In this document: one piece after another, positions 43,458-52,980 of the stretch
Numbering within the stretch: position 1 is the stretch's first letter
Layout of the letters: each line of letters begins with the position of its first letter
From: Rhodoferax potami
Lineage (GTDB): Bacteria; Pseudomonadota; Gammaproteobacteria; Burkholderiales; Burkholderiaceae_C
Length of the DNA: 64,000 nucleotides
Direction: 5' to 3'
NCBI RefSeq assembly: GCF_032193805.1
Contig: NZ_JAVBIK010000003.1
Coordinates: 186,001 to 250,000 of the forward strand
Notes under the pieces: generated by a model
The model's input: only the letters and a program-made list of their open reading frames with translations
What the model was told of the DNA's origin: nothing
Database searches by the model: none
Position numbers and translations under genes: made by a program

Positions 43458-45571
43458 TGCGTGTTGAAGAGATGCCCCGCGAACTATTGCCCACCTTGTT
43501 GCGCCTGTACTACCTCATGCAGGTAGAGGTTGATGCGGTAGCACTCACAGAAGTTGTTTCAAAGTCATTTACGGATCAAACGATGCGAGATCCAACTAGC
43601 CTTCTTAGTGCAATTGGAAATGGGATGGGCTTTGGATCAATACGTTTAATCCCAAAACCAGATCAGACGCTTGTCCCACTTTTAGTCAAGTTAAATGATG
43701 GCAGTTGGGGAATACTGAGAGGCCGCAATTCTATTGGCCATTGGATAGTCGAGTGTATTGAACTCCAATCTAACAATTGGACATTAAACAGCTATAGCGA
43801 TGAAAAATCTTTCAAGAGCTTTTTGTTTGAAAAAATTAGCAAAATTGATAAACCTAAGAGTAGTGTTTTTAGACTCGTATGTGAAAAGCTAAAAGAAAAC
43901 AAGAAATCGGTTGTCAGTCTTTTAATTGCCGGGCTAACAATTAACGTGCTTGTTATTGCAACTTCGCTGTATAGCATGCATGTCTATGATCGTGTGGTAC
44001 CAACTGGTGCAAGCTCAACATTATTAGTTTTAACAATAGGCGTTTGTGCTTCTATTATATTGGAGCTTATAGTTAGACACGTGAGGTCTAACTTGTTCAC
44101 CGAATTGGCATCAGATATTGATTCAGCTCTAGCAAAAGATGTTTACAACAGGTTTCTCTCGCTACGCCTAGACCAACTGCCTCAGAGCGTTGGGGGGCTA
44201 GCTTCTCAGCTTCGTGGTTATGAGAGCGTTCGTACATTTTTTACAGGAACATCCTCCCAGTTACTAACTGACCTGCCCTTCATCCTAGTATTTGCTATTT
44301 CAATTCTGATTATTGGTGGAAAACTTGTCTTCATTCCGCTCACATTCTTAATCATTTCTCTTGTCCTTGGGGTTGTGTCGTCTAACGAGAGTACACGAAT
44401 GGCACATATTGGATATCAAGCGACGAATCAGAAGATGGGCCTACTAGTTGAGACTGTCGAAGGAGCTGAAACAATAAAGGCCGGCCAGGGTGGGTGGCGA
44501 ATGCTGTCGCGATGGCTAAAGGTAACTGCTGATTCTCAAAATTCTGAGTTTTCAATCAAGAAATCGACTGAGTGGTATCAACATGTTGCCTCAACATTTC
44601 ATCAACTGTCATATGTTCTTATAATTGCCGCTGGCGCACTTGTGGTCGGCCAAGGTGATTTAACGCAAGGTGGACTTATAGCAGTTAGCATCTTGTCGGG
44701 GCGCTTGCTTTCTTGTATTGCGCTGATACCAGGATTCATTAGTCAGCTTAATCAAACAAGAGTCGCCATACAAGGTATCGATAAGTTATGGTCTATGAAA
44801 GATGACCATGATGGATTACCGCAGCCCGTTGTCTTGCAAGGGATCGGCGGAAAATACAAATTGAGCTCAGTTGAATTCGCCTATGGCGGAAAACCTGTTC
44901 TCAATATACCTAATCTACAAATTGCCAGTGGATCAAAAGTAGGCGTAATAGGCCCGATTGGAGCAGGGAAAACCTCCCTGATCCGTCTTCTTTCTGGAAT
45001 GTATAAGCCACAGTTTGGGAAGGTCTTGCTTGATGATATTGATATATCAATCCTGTCGAAACCGGTTTTATCCATGCATACCGCCTTTGTGGCTCAAGAT
45101 GCTCGCCTATTTGCCGGCACTTTAAAGGAAAATCTGATCCTGGGCATTATTGATCCAGGCGATCAATTTATTTATGAAGTTGCAAAAAAAACAGGGCTTT
45201 ATGATTCGGTATTAATGACTCATGAGAAAGGCTTGTACCAAGAGGTCTACGAGGGTGGTACTGGCCTGTCAATTGGGCAGCGGCAGTTAGTCCACTTTAC
45301 ACGCGCATTCATGCGTAATCGATCTGTTTGGTTACTCGATGAGCCAACTGCTTCAATGGATTCAGAATCAGAAAAGAGAGCGATTGAAGCGTTAAAGACC
45401 ACTATAAAAAAAGAAGACACTTTGATCGTGATCTCGCATAAATTAGATCTCCTAATGTTAGTCGATAGACTCATTGTGATCGTGAAGAACCAAATTGTCT
45501 TGGATGGCGAACGAGATTTAGTACTTAGACATTTGAAAGAACAGCATGTAAATATTTCAAATCACCAATAG
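43457..45571 (+). CDS. Type I secretion ABC exporter with inactive C39-like domain (LapB/HlyB class)
   Basis: 704 residues. Residues ~1-140 form a peptidase-C39-like domain without the catalytic Cys, so it is a docking domain as in HlyB/LapB. Six transmembrane helices occupy ~155-430. The ATPase has Walker A GPIGAGKTSL (~499-508), the signature LSIGQRQLVHF, Walker B WLLDEPTASMD and the switch His (VISHK). It would energise export of a non-processed substrate, presumably the adhesin upstream. A 12-base gap leads to the HlyD-like gene. Confidence 0.92.
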   Translation: MRVEEMPRELLPTLLRLYYLMQVEVDAVALTEVVSKSFTDQTMRDPTSLLSAIGNGMGFGSIRLIPKPDQTLVPLLVKLNDGSWGILRGRNSIGHWIVECIELQSNNWTLNSYSDEKSFKSFLFEKISKIDKPKSSVFRLVCEKLKENKKSVVSLLIAGLTINVLVIATSLYSMHVYDRVVPTGASSTLLVLTIGVCASIILELIVRHVRSNLFTELASDIDSALAKDVYNRFLSLRLDQLPQSVGGLASQLRGYESVRTFFTGTSSQLLTDLPFILVFAISILIIGGKLVFIPLTFLIISLVLGVVSSNESTRMAHIGYQATNQKMGLLVETVEGAETIKAGQGGWRMLSRWLKVTADSQNSEFSIKKSTEWYQHVASTFHQLSYVLIIAAGALVVGQGDLTQGGLIAVSILSGRLLSCIALIPGFISQLNQTRVAIQGIDKLWSMKDDHDGLPQPVVLQGIGGKYKLSSVEFAYGGKPVLNIPNLQIASGSKVGVIGPIGAGKTSLIRLLSGMYKPQFGKVLLDDIDISILSKPVLSMHTAFVAQDARLFAGTLKENLILGIIDPGDQFIYEVAKKTGLYDSVLMTHEKGLYQEVYEGGTGLSIGQRQLVHFTRAFMRNRSVWLLDEPTASMDSESEKRAIEALKTTIKKEDTLIVISHKLDLLMLVDRLIVIVKNQIVLDGERDLVLRHLKEQHVNISNHQ

Positions 45572-45582
45572 AACTATAAATT

Positions 45583-46737
45583 ATGATTAAGAATTCCAAT
45601 CATTTATCGGTGATTTTTATATTGTTTCTCTGTATTGTAGTATTCCTCGGCTGGACTACTGTATTTGATATAGATGAAACAATTCGTGCTCGCGGACAAG
45701 TTATTCCCAGTGCAAAGAATCAATTGGTCCAAAGCGCGGATGGTGGGGTATTAGCCGAACTGTTAGTGCATGAAGGTCAACATATTGAAGAAGGTCAGCT
45801 CTTAGCTACATTCGAGCCTGAGCGCCCCAAAGCTGCAGTATCTGAGCTGAACAGTAGGATGGCCGCAATAAAATCAGCACTAGTTAGAGCTCGAGCGGAG
45901 GCAAGAGGATCTCCTTTGGATTTTGGAGCTGAATTTGATGAATATCAGGGTTTTGTTTCAACACAGACAGAACTTTACAAGCAGAAGCTGGCGACTCTGT
46001 TTACTGAGCTTGATACACTCAAATCTGTGCTAGACACTGCTAATGATGAATTGGCTGTTAACCAGCAACTGCTACAAAGCGGAGATATCAGTGTTTTAGA
46101 GGTGAGCCGCTCGAAAAGACAGGTTCGAGAGATTGTTGGAAAAATAGAGGCCTCCAAACAGAAGTATCGTCAGGATGCCAGATTGGAGATAGTGAAATTG
46201 GAAGAGGATTTGGCGCAAATCCACTCAAAACTGCAAGAACGTGTCAGTGTGCTTGACCATACTAGGGTAACGTCACCAGCTTCTGGTATTGTAAAGTCGC
46301 TACGAATAAACACCATTGGTGGTGTCTTGCGTGCCGGTGACGAAATCTTACAGATATCTCCGACAGAGGGTGGCGTCATAGTGGAAGCAAAGATAAATCC
46401 ATCAGATATCGGACGTCTTTTGATAGGACACATTGCAGTCATAAGACTAGATGCGTATGATTATTCGTCATATAGTTCTTTGACAGGAAAAGTAGTCCAC
46501 ATCAGCTCTGATACGTTAACCGACCAGGCAGGAGCCAACGGGCAAGTATCCACCTATTATCGTGTAAACATTCGGTTTGATGATCCTGATATCCAATCAA
46601 ACTTGTTACTTAAAAACATGGAAATAAAGCCGGGAATGACCAGCACCATTGATATTATGGTCGGCAAGCGTTCATTATTTGAATATATCTTCAAACCTTT
46701 TGCCAAGGCTTTCAGAGGCGCACTTTCGGAGCGTTAA
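45583..46737 (+). CDS. HlyD/LapC-type membrane-fusion adaptor
   Basis: 384 residues with one N-terminal transmembrane helix (LSVIFILFLCIVVFLGWTTV), a split biotinyl-lipoyl-like part (ARGQVIPSAKNQLVQ, GGVLAELLVHEGQHIEEGQ), a long coiled-coil hairpin (~85-220) and the beta-barrel end (HTRVTSPASGIVKSLRIN, EIKPGMTSTIDIMVGKRS). This bridges the ABC exporter and the TolC-like channel. It belongs to the same operon. Confidence 0.92.
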   Translation: MIKNSNHLSVIFILFLCIVVFLGWTTVFDIDETIRARGQVIPSAKNQLVQSADGGVLAELLVHEGQHIEEGQLLATFEPERPKAAVSELNSRMAAIKSALVRARAEARGSPLDFGAEFDEYQGFVSTQTELYKQKLATLFTELDTLKSVLDTANDELAVNQQLLQSGDISVLEVSRSKRQVREIVGKIEASKQKYRQDARLEIVKLEEDLAQIHSKLQERVSVLDHTRVTSPASGIVKSLRINTIGGVLRAGDEILQISPTEGGVIVEAKINPSDIGRLLIGHIAVIRLDAYDYSSYSSLTGKVVHISSDTLTDQAGANGQVSTYYRVNIRFDDPDIQSNLLLKNMEIKPGMTSTIDIMVGKRSLFEYIFKPFAKAFRGALSER

Positions 46738-46741
46738 TATT

Positions 46742-47617
46742 ATGTTTAAACTCATCTTTACTGCAATTATTTCGTTTTTGGCTTACGGCTGTCAGTCGGT
46801 CGATGTCAGCGCTTCTCCTGTGTTAGATAGTAGCGCTCTTGAGTCTCCGCAGGACCAACGTGACAAGCACAAATTGGATGTCAATAGGTCGCTCGCCACC
46901 GCGTTTGAGTTAATGAGAGTTGGCGAGTACGATACTGCGTCAACCATTCTTGAAGAAGCATATTTACTAGATCCGGATAACCCGTGGGTTCAATTAAATT
47001 TAGGGTTTATCTGGCAGAAATCTGGTCAACTTGATAAGGCTCGAAAAGCGTATTTGAATGTTCAGAATTATGCTGATTCTGATACGTTATTTTCCGGGAA
47101 ACAGCTTGGCCCGGTACAAAGTCTATCGTTGAGAGACATTGCTCTGCATAACATAAAGTCTCTTGAGGCTCTCATAGACGAAAATCAAGATGCTGTTATG
47201 GTTAATGCTCCTCATCATCCAGAAATTGATACTTTAGTGCCCAGTGAGTCGGAATTGCGCGATGCGCTCACCAATTGGAAACAAGCTTGGGAAGCCGCCA
47301 ATATGCATGACTATTTTTCAATGTACATTTCTAGCTTTTCGGGGAAATTTAAAAGTCACTTTGCTTGGCGAGCAAACCGATTGTCTATTGTGCCTAACTC
47401 TAAAAACATAAGAATTAGTATTGGCGGCGAAATAATTGAATTTATTAATAGTGATTTGGCATCTATAACTTTCTTCCAGTCATATGATTCGCTTGGCTAT
47501 ACAGATAGGGGTTGTAAAATGATTGTATTTTCACGGAGCACCGGCAAGTGGTTGATCGTGAGTGAGACATTTAAACTAGGTGCAGTCGATCCGTCAGAAT
47601 GTAAGTCGCGGTTCTAG
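46742..47617 (+). CDS. TPR lipoprotein with NTF2-like C-terminal domain
   Basis: 291 residues from the ATG at 46742, 5 bases after the adaptor stop. Lipobox L-A-Y-G-C at residues ~13-17. A TPR region follows (FELMRVGEYDTASTILEEAY, NLGFIWQKSGQLDKARKAY), then a C-terminal NTF2-like fold (LRDALTNWKQAWEAANMHDY ... GKWLIVSETFK). The same fold closes the broken gene at 1-637. Such Cds6-like proteins are often found at the end of type I adhesin loci in beta-proteobacteria; their exact role is unclear. Confidence 0.8.
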   Translation: MFKLIFTAIISFLAYGCQSVDVSASPVLDSSALESPQDQRDKHKLDVNRSLATAFELMRVGEYDTASTILEEAYLLDPDNPWVQLNLGFIWQKSGQLDKARKAYLNVQNYADSDTLFSGKQLGPVQSLSLRDIALHNIKSLEALIDENQDAVMVNAPHHPEIDTLVPSESELRDALTNWKQAWEAANMHDYFSMYISSFSGKFKSHFAWRANRLSIVPNSKNIRISIGGEIIEFINSDLASITFFQSYDSLGYTDRGCKMIVFSRSTGKWLIVSETFKLGAVDPSECKSRF

Positions 47618-48100
47618 TTAGATTCTAATTACGAATTAAAGGATTAATGCAATACACACTGCTGTGTATCCATTCTCTTGAATCAATGTTACTTTATTGC
47701 TCTAGTACCAATGTTGGATTCGTGCAAATTTCTGCGTGAATTGTACTGCACTCCATTTTTTGCACATGAACTGAAAGTCAATGGTGACGTTTAGTCGCTA
47801 TTTACCTTGTGCTTGCGTTGGCTGCCATGTTGTGGATGCATATTCCGGATTCGGGGGAGACGGTTCGGGGCCGTGCGATCGAAATGCGTCCATGTTATCG
47901 GTCTTCGTTGACTGTTTTGTATTAATGAATGCATGCCTCGATGTACGGCACATTTCAATATGCGTGGTCGGCCGGGTTACGGCTTTGGGCCTTGACTGTC
48001 TTTGTATTGGCGATAATTGTCAAGTCGAAACTCATGTTGTTCGTAGAAAAGGAATGTGAATATTGCGAGTGCAAAAGCGAAGTACCGCCAAGGCTGGATT
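47618..48100. other. No gene seen
   Basis: About 480 bases downstream of the type I locus. A 92-codon plus-strand frame (47781-48059) has an odd Cys-rich composition and no ribosome-binding site; I do not support it. No terminator with a T-run was found. Confidence 0.5.
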
Positions 48101-48101
48101 T

Positions 48102-48287
48102 TTAAATCACGAAGTCCATGTCATGAAATTTAAACATGGTGCTGTAATTTGCTCTCGGCGCACCCTTGAAAAGCGACTTCAAAGGGTTCGATACCGAACG
48201 CTTGTCGGTTTGTTGTACAAATCTTCCAATGACTGAGTTCATGTCTGTCTTTACATTGCAATGCCAAAAATTGTAATAGCGCAGCAC
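48102..48287 (-). CDS. Short unrecognised frame after a decayed chaperone, possible effector fragment
   Basis: 61 codons from a GTG with GGAG/GGAGG sequences upstream, directly following the decayed CesT-like gene on the same strand. The sequence (MLRYYNFWHCNVKTDMNSVI...) is not recognised. By analogy with the three chaperone-effector pairs in this window it might be what is left of an effector, but it could equally be chance. Confidence 0.2.
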   Translation of the reverse strand: MLRYYNFWHCNVKTDMNSVIGRFVQQTDKRSVSNPLKSLFKGAPRANYSTMFKFHDMDFVI

Positions 48288-48303
48288 AGCTCCAGCGTTA
48301 CCT

Positions 48304-48660
48304 CCGTTAGGCCATTATTTCTTGAAACTGCGTTGCAGCCCCCTCCGTTTCAAGAGCTAGACGCATCGCCAGATTCGCGCCTGTGATCCGGGGTGAGATT
48401 CGCATACGGTGGGCGGCATTTCCGGTGCTTGGATGCACGCCAAAGCAACCGGTCAATTCGCGATCCGGAGCAAGATTCACGACAAGCATTTTCTGGTGGA
48501 TGTCCGGGTCTTGTTCAGTAAAGAGCGCGCCTAAATCAACATAGATCGACATACCGCCGCTGGGCTCTCCGTCGTGAATAAGCCCAGTTACTCGATTGTC
48601 AACCTCAATATGTCCGGTACGAGCTGACCTGCTCCCAAGAGTCAGTGCCTACTTCCAAAA
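48304..48660 (-). pseudogene. Decayed single-domain CesT-like T3SS chaperone
   Basis: Minus-strand frame: GHIEVDNRVTGLIHDGEPSG, GMSIYVDLGALFTEQDPD, QKMLVVNLAPDRELTGCFGV, HPSTGNAAHRMRI, then a final helix to the stop at 48307. This follows the class I chaperone order (strand with VTLIHD, strand with YVDLG, helix with NL, strand FG.HP.TG, helix). A stop at about 48650 removes the N-terminal helix; a plausible helix (RYLKFIKNFFGS) lies upstream in another frame across an A7/T6 run at 48657-48669. Similar in class to 55432-55854. Confidence 0.55.
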
Positions 48661-48679
48661 AAATTTTTTATGAACTTCA

Positions 48680-48900
48680 GGTATCGTCCGTAAGCGCTCG
48701 TTGTTGATTTTCACTACTCACCTTCCTTCGCGGCTCGCTTGACATAGGCGTTCCGCTGAGGCTTGCCTAGCTGAAACACTTAATCCGTATACCCCATTCC
48801 TTGGCCCAAATGACGGATCTTAAGGTTGTACTGCAGGCTATGGATCCTTGCAAAGCGCTGAGAGTTGTATGGCGTGAAATTTAAAATTGGCTGACCGAAC
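48680..48900 (-). pseudogene. IS3-family OrfB fragment
   Basis: Minus strand reads VIWAKEWGIRIKCF, then after a frame change LGKPQRNAYVK, matching the [26 protein letters not shown] part of the element at 31.2-32.4 kb. Heavily degraded. Confidence 0.65.
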
Positions 48901-48959
48901 TTTTTCTCGTTGGTTATCCACTTACAACGGTGTTGGATAGCTCGCCATGAGTGTTTGTT

Positions 48960-49110
48960 TCAGGATTGCTGGTCCAGCATTGCAGAGGTTCAGGAACTCG
49001 CCACTCAGTGGATGTGGTCCTACATCACGGCCGCCTGGATATGGCCCTGGGCGGTTTCACCCAAAAGCAGCATTGGCCATGGCTGCATAACCGTTCTACT
49101 TCTTAGGTCA
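48960..49110 (+). pseudogene. IS3-family OrfB C-terminal fragment with IS end
   Basis: Plus strand reads EVQELATQWMWSY, then in a shifted frame DMALGGFTQKQHW, matching the C-terminus of the 31.2-kb element's OrfB, followed by TTCTACTTCTTAGG, which is its terminal repeat. The fragment is inverted relative to the piece at 48680-48900. Confidence 0.65.
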
Positions 49111-49201
49111 GTGCAAATGGGGGGGGGTACCATTTGGTCAACCTTTTTCAAGGGCTGCTGCGGGCTGTAGTTATTTCTTCCTTTTAAAGGAGTTCTCTTC
49201 G

Positions 49202-52144
49202 ATGAGCTTACTGAGTCATGGCTTTGTGCCTTACGTATCAATACTGTCGCTGGTGTTAGTGGCGGGTTGCGGTGGCGGTACTGCCGCTAGCAATCCCATA
49301 GGTACGCCCAGCGGCAGCAACAATCTTGGGGGTGTGGCTGCAACCGGTGCTCCCTTGAGTCGAGCTGGGGTGGTTGTTAAATCATTGGACGGTAAGATCA
49401 TTGTTTCAACTACGACCAATGATGCAGCGTTTTTTCAGGTTGCACTTGATCCAGCAAGAGCGCCTTACATCGCGGAGGTGACAGATTCTTCGGTCTCCCC
49501 TTCCATGAAGTACGAGGCCCTTGTTCTCAAGGACGATATCTCTGCCTCGGGTGCTAACGTCAACATCACGCCTATTTCTACGATCGTGACCCGCGTGGCT
49601 ATCAACGAAGGCCTCGCCGGGAAAGCTGACAGCGAAATCAAGGCGATTCGAGCCAATGCGGTTGCTCAGGTGAAAAAAGCCATTCAGCCGCTGCTTGATG
49701 CTATGAACGTGACGGATACCGCGGAGCAACTCCTCACCCGTCAATTCGTCCCAACACAGGACCCCTTGGACAAGGTTCTGGACACATTCACCGTCTCTTG
49801 TACTTCGGCCTCCTGCACGATCAGCCCCGTCAGTGATACAGCCAAGAAGTCGCTCGCTGACTCGACTCTCGCATTTGACGTCTCCAGCGTATCTGCCGCC
49901 AGTACCAGTGCAACAAAGGTCGCCAGCAAGCTCGATACGGTCAAAGGAGCCATGGCCGCCTCTGCCCCGGTTGTCGTGGTGTTCAGTCCGGCTGGCAAGT
50001 GGGGAAGCCCTGCGGACAGCTGGGCGGGTTACAACGGCAAGTTCGCAATTTACAACTTCAGTGATTCCGCTATCGATGGTGGTTCAAAGCTTTATCTGGG
50101 AAGCACCAAGCTCAATGCGACGGGTTTCTGGAATGTGTCCGCCGCCGTAGATGATAAGGGAAGCTTTTTGTTTGAGCTGCCGAGTTGGGCGAATTTGGCA
50201 CCTCTTTCTGCTCAGAGCAAGCCGTCACCCTTCGTCTTTGGCTTTACCGGCAAGGGCGCGCCAGAGTCCGTGACAGACTTGCGTGACTGCAACATCAATG
50301 GGCAGAAGTGCTTGGTGTTGATTGATGACGGCAAGCAGGCAAGTCTTGACAGTTCCGATGCGTCGGTCAAGGTTCGTTCATGGGCCCAGTTCCTGGTCAC
50401 CCTTCCCCAGCAGGTGCAAGAAAAGAAACCTGAGGCCGCTGTGCCTCCGCCGGCGACCGACCCGACCCCCAAGGACAGTCCGATTTCAACAGAAACGCCC
50501 ACATCGGCCAAAGCAGCAGTGGTTGCCAGTGTCATGTCGAGCTGGGTCGGTGGATTCAATGGTTCCTTCCAGCTCAAGAACACCAGTTCAGACAGCTGGA
50601 CCAGCTGGAGCCTCAAACTTACTATGCCCGCTGGGGTCACCCGAGTGACCTCCTGGGGAAACTACAAACTGACAACGGAGAGCTCTGTCGTCACGTTTGG
50701 CAACGAATCCTGGAATGGCAAACTCTCGGCGGGAGCACCAATCACGCTCGGTTTCGGCGGCGAGGGTGCTCTCAGCACAGTCCCCAGCGCTTGCGAAATT
50801 TCCTACAACGGTGGTGCCTACTCGTCATGCACTATAGCGCTCGCAGGCAGCACGGTACCACCCACGCCAGTGGTACCACCCACGCCAGTGGTACCACCCA
50901 CGCCAGTGGTACCACCCACGCCAGTGGTACCACCCACGCCAGTGGTACCACCCACGCCAGTGGTACCACCCACGCCAGTGGTACCACCCACCGGGACGGA
51001 AGAGCCCCAATCCATTGCAACTTCGAAAAGCGCCGTTACAAACAAGCGTGTCTACGTCGGTTATTACCCGAGCTGGAGCGATAACTGGTTTAGCAGCGCT
51101 AGCTGGGATGGATCTGCATTAACCAACGACGCTATCCTGAAAGCCAGCAAGCTGGCGCGGGTTCCTGCGACCTATACCCACGTGGTTGCGTCATTTGCCC
51201 AGCCGAATTTCAGCTACACGACCGCAGGGAATTACACTGCCAACAAGTGGGATGGTACGGGCTTGAACTTCAATGCCGGCCCGAAAGACATTAAACGCGC
51301 GGTGGACGTGTTGCATGCGCGAGGCATCAAAGTCCTTTTGGCTGTAGGAGGTGCAACCTATAATGACTGGGCCGGTTTGGCTGCGGAGGGTGGCAATGTT
51401 GGCCCTATCACCACTGCGCTAAAACAGATCATGATCGATGTCGGGTTCGACGGTTTGGACGTGGACTATGAAGTCGAAGGAGCAAATCCTGCGCGCGTCG
51501 CGGAGTACACGGGCGCGGTCAATGCCATGCGTAGGGCGGTGGACCTTGCTGGTGGCGGACGAATTTTGGCCCTAGCGGGTTGGTCAACCGGCGCTGACTG
51601 CACCATCGCCACGGGCACTACGGCTACGGCCTGCGGGGGGAAGACTTCGTATTGGAGCGGTTCGGCAGGGCGTGAGCGTTTGGTGTTCTCTCAGGACGGC
51701 ATGGCTGCAAAAATCGATATGATAAATGTCATGTCGTATGACGCGCGGTACGAAAATTACGACGGGGTCAAGGCTTGGGAGCTCTATCGCGATCTGTTCC
51801 CCAGCAAGACCATCGTGAGCATCGGTCTGGAGACGGCACCCGAGGGTTGGGCGGGAGGTATGCTGGTTACCCGCAATGTGGACACTCTGTGCGAAGGCTC
51901 CACAATATTGAAGGATCAGTTCTCCAACGTGGTTAACCTGCCGTATTCCGTTGAGCGTTACGCCAAAGCGGTCATGACCACGAGAACTAACTCCAACCCG
52001 CGTGATGGGGCCATGTTGTGGCAGATATTGAAAACTGCAACCGCAGCGTGCGGAACTGGCACCGTTGCAAGCCCCGCATCGATCGCCAACATGATCGGTG
52101 ATGTATACGGCCTTCAAAAAGACGACCGCGCTGCTTGGAAGTAA
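49202..52144 (+). CDS. Surface lipoprotein chitinase: GH18 with CBM2-like modules
   Basis: 980 residues with a lipoprotein signal (SLVLVAGC, Cys23). A beta domain with NITPISTIVTRVAINEG follows (~45-200), then two CBM2-like modules (~265-365, and ~445-545 with SWVGGFNGSFQLKNTSSDSW), a seven-fold VPPTPV linker (552-593) and a GH18 catalytic domain (~615-980). The GH18 signature is D750-G-L-D753-V-D755-Y-E757, complete with the catalytic Glu. Substrate-assisted hydrolysis of chitin is expected. The lipid anchor suggests cell-surface or periplasmic retention rather than free secretion. The strong AAAGGAG site is at ~49187-49193. It resembles ChiD/Chi-type chitinases of chitin-using bacteria. Confidence 0.9.
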   Translation: MSLLSHGFVPYVSILSLVLVAGCGGGTAASNPIGTPSGSNNLGGVAATGAPLSRAGVVVKSLDGKIIVSTTTNDAAFFQVALDPARAPYIAEVTDSSVSPSMKYEALVLKDDISASGANVNITPISTIVTRVAINEGLAGKADSEIKAIRANAVAQVKKAIQPLLDAMNVTDTAEQLLTRQFVPTQDPLDKVLDTFTVSCTSASCTISPVSDTAKKSLADSTLAFDVSSVSAASTSATKVASKLDTVKGAMAASAPVVVVFSPAGKWGSPADSWAGYNGKFAIYNFSDSAIDGGSKLYLGSTKLNATGFWNVSAAVDDKGSFLFELPSWANLAPLSAQSKPSPFVFGFTGKGAPESVTDLRDCNINGQKCLVLIDDGKQASLDSSDASVKVRSWAQFLVTLPQQVQEKKPEAAVPPPATDPTPKDSPISTETPTSAKAAVVASVMSSWVGGFNGSFQLKNTSSDSWTSWSLKLTMPAGVTRVTSWGNYKLTTESSVVTFGNESWNGKLSAGAPITLGFGGEGALSTVPSACEISYNGGAYSSCTIALAGSTVPPTPVVPPTPVVPPTPVVPPTPVVPPTPVVPPTPVVPPTPVVPPTGTEEPQSIATSKSAVTNKRVYVGYYPSWSDNWFSSASWDGSALTNDAILKASKLARVPATYTHVVASFAQPNFSYTTAGNYTANKWDGTGLNFNAGPKDIKRAVDVLHARGIKVLLAVGGATYNDWAGLAAEGGNVGPITTALKQIMIDVGFDGLDVDYEVEGANPARVAEYTGAVNAMRRAVDLAGGGRILALAGWSTGADCTIATGTTATACGGKTSYWSGSAGRERLVFSQDGMAAKIDMINVMSYDARYENYDGVKAWELYRDLFPSKTIVSIGLETAPEGWAGGMLVTRNVDTLCEGSTILKDQFSNVVNLPYSVERYAKAVMTTRTNSNPRDGAMLWQILKTATAACGTGTVASPASIANMIGDVYGLQKDDRAAWK
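50855..50980 (+). repeat. Seven 18-bp tandem repeats in the chitinase linker
   Basis: Seven exact or near-exact 18-bp units beginning GTACCACCCACGCCAGTG encode VPPTPV. Unit length keeps the frame, so copy-number change alters only the distance between binding and catalytic domains. Confidence 0.93.
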
Positions 52145-52249
52145 CAGAGTCGCTGATTGCACCCCTCGCTGGCGCCGGTATGCGCCAGCGAGCCGGTAAG
52201 ACGGTGAAAGATTCATCGCACAGTGTGTCAAGGCCCACGGCCATAACTA

Positions 52250-52708
52250 ATTTGCAGGGCTCTAGCACTGCGTGTGTCACTGGTGCCTCTACGGAGGCGG
52301 AGGAGGAGGCACAAATGGCGCAGGCATGGAAAGCAAAGCGAATTGAATATCGAGACACCGGCCTGCTGCCGATCCAAGCCGCAGTTAAGGCGAACCGAAA
52401 GGAGGAGGGGCTTCGCCTCTTGAAAGCAAAAGTTGCACCTCCGTATGAAGAAGTGCTCCCCCCTCATGAACAAGTTGGTACAAATTCAACTGGATGAAGC
52501 TGAAAAACTATACAAAGCCGCTGTGGTCACAGATGAATACAGTAAGACTGTGTCGGTTCTTGCGATGGTTGAGCAGATGGCGGCAGCGGCCAGCAGTTTG
52601 CGAAGCCAAGCGCGTGAACAAGTTGAGATTGTTTCAACCTTCAAATTCGATTCAGATAACGAGAACGCTGCACATGGAATGCTAAAGCTAACTCAGCACC
52701 CCCAGTAG
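52250..52708 (+). pseudogene. Collapsed methyl-accepting chemotaxis protein gene
   Basis: The first part (MAQAWKAKRIEYRDTGLLPI, LRLLKAKVAPPYEEVLPP) resembles a four-helix-bundle sensor domain of chemotaxis receptors. At a run of six C (52449-52454 region) the frame shifts, continuing as LVQIQLDEAEKLYKAAV. It then joins directly to a receptor C-terminus (VEQMAAAASSLRSQA, IVSTFKF), with the transmembrane, HAMP and signalling regions deleted. A receptor is normally over 500 residues. Clearly non-functional. Confidence 0.65.
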
Positions 52709-52980
52709 GGTGGCTGAATATAAGTACGTTGACTGCGGGAAGACGGGTAATACACATACTGACTAGGTCGCGATCCCAAGAGATCTTACCAACATGGTTT
52801 TGATGGGGGTGTGGGGTATTTATATTACCAATTAAGTACTTGGTTGCCTTAAAGAAATGAACTAACGCTTTTGTTTGTTTTTTTAAAGATATTTCATTAA
52901 ATTACATGCAGCAAAAGTGATCTGTGAATCAACAGTGTCTCCTGACAGGCTGTTTTACACTAATCTCCAAAACTTATGTT
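52709..52980. promoter_or_regulatory. AT-rich upstream region of the HTH/receiver regulator
   Basis: About 270 bases with no gene, becoming strongly AT-rich from 52820 to 52920. Probably contains the regulator's promoter; no specific motif claimed. Confidence 0.3.

Noticed and set aside
47781..48059. 92-codon plus-strand frame after the type I locus
   Set aside because: Unusual Cys-rich composition, no ribosome-binding site and no family resemblance.
50855..50980. Regular 18-bp repeats that could suggest a CRISPR array
   Set aside because: There are no spacers between units, and the repeats encode an in-frame Pro-rich linker of the chitinase.
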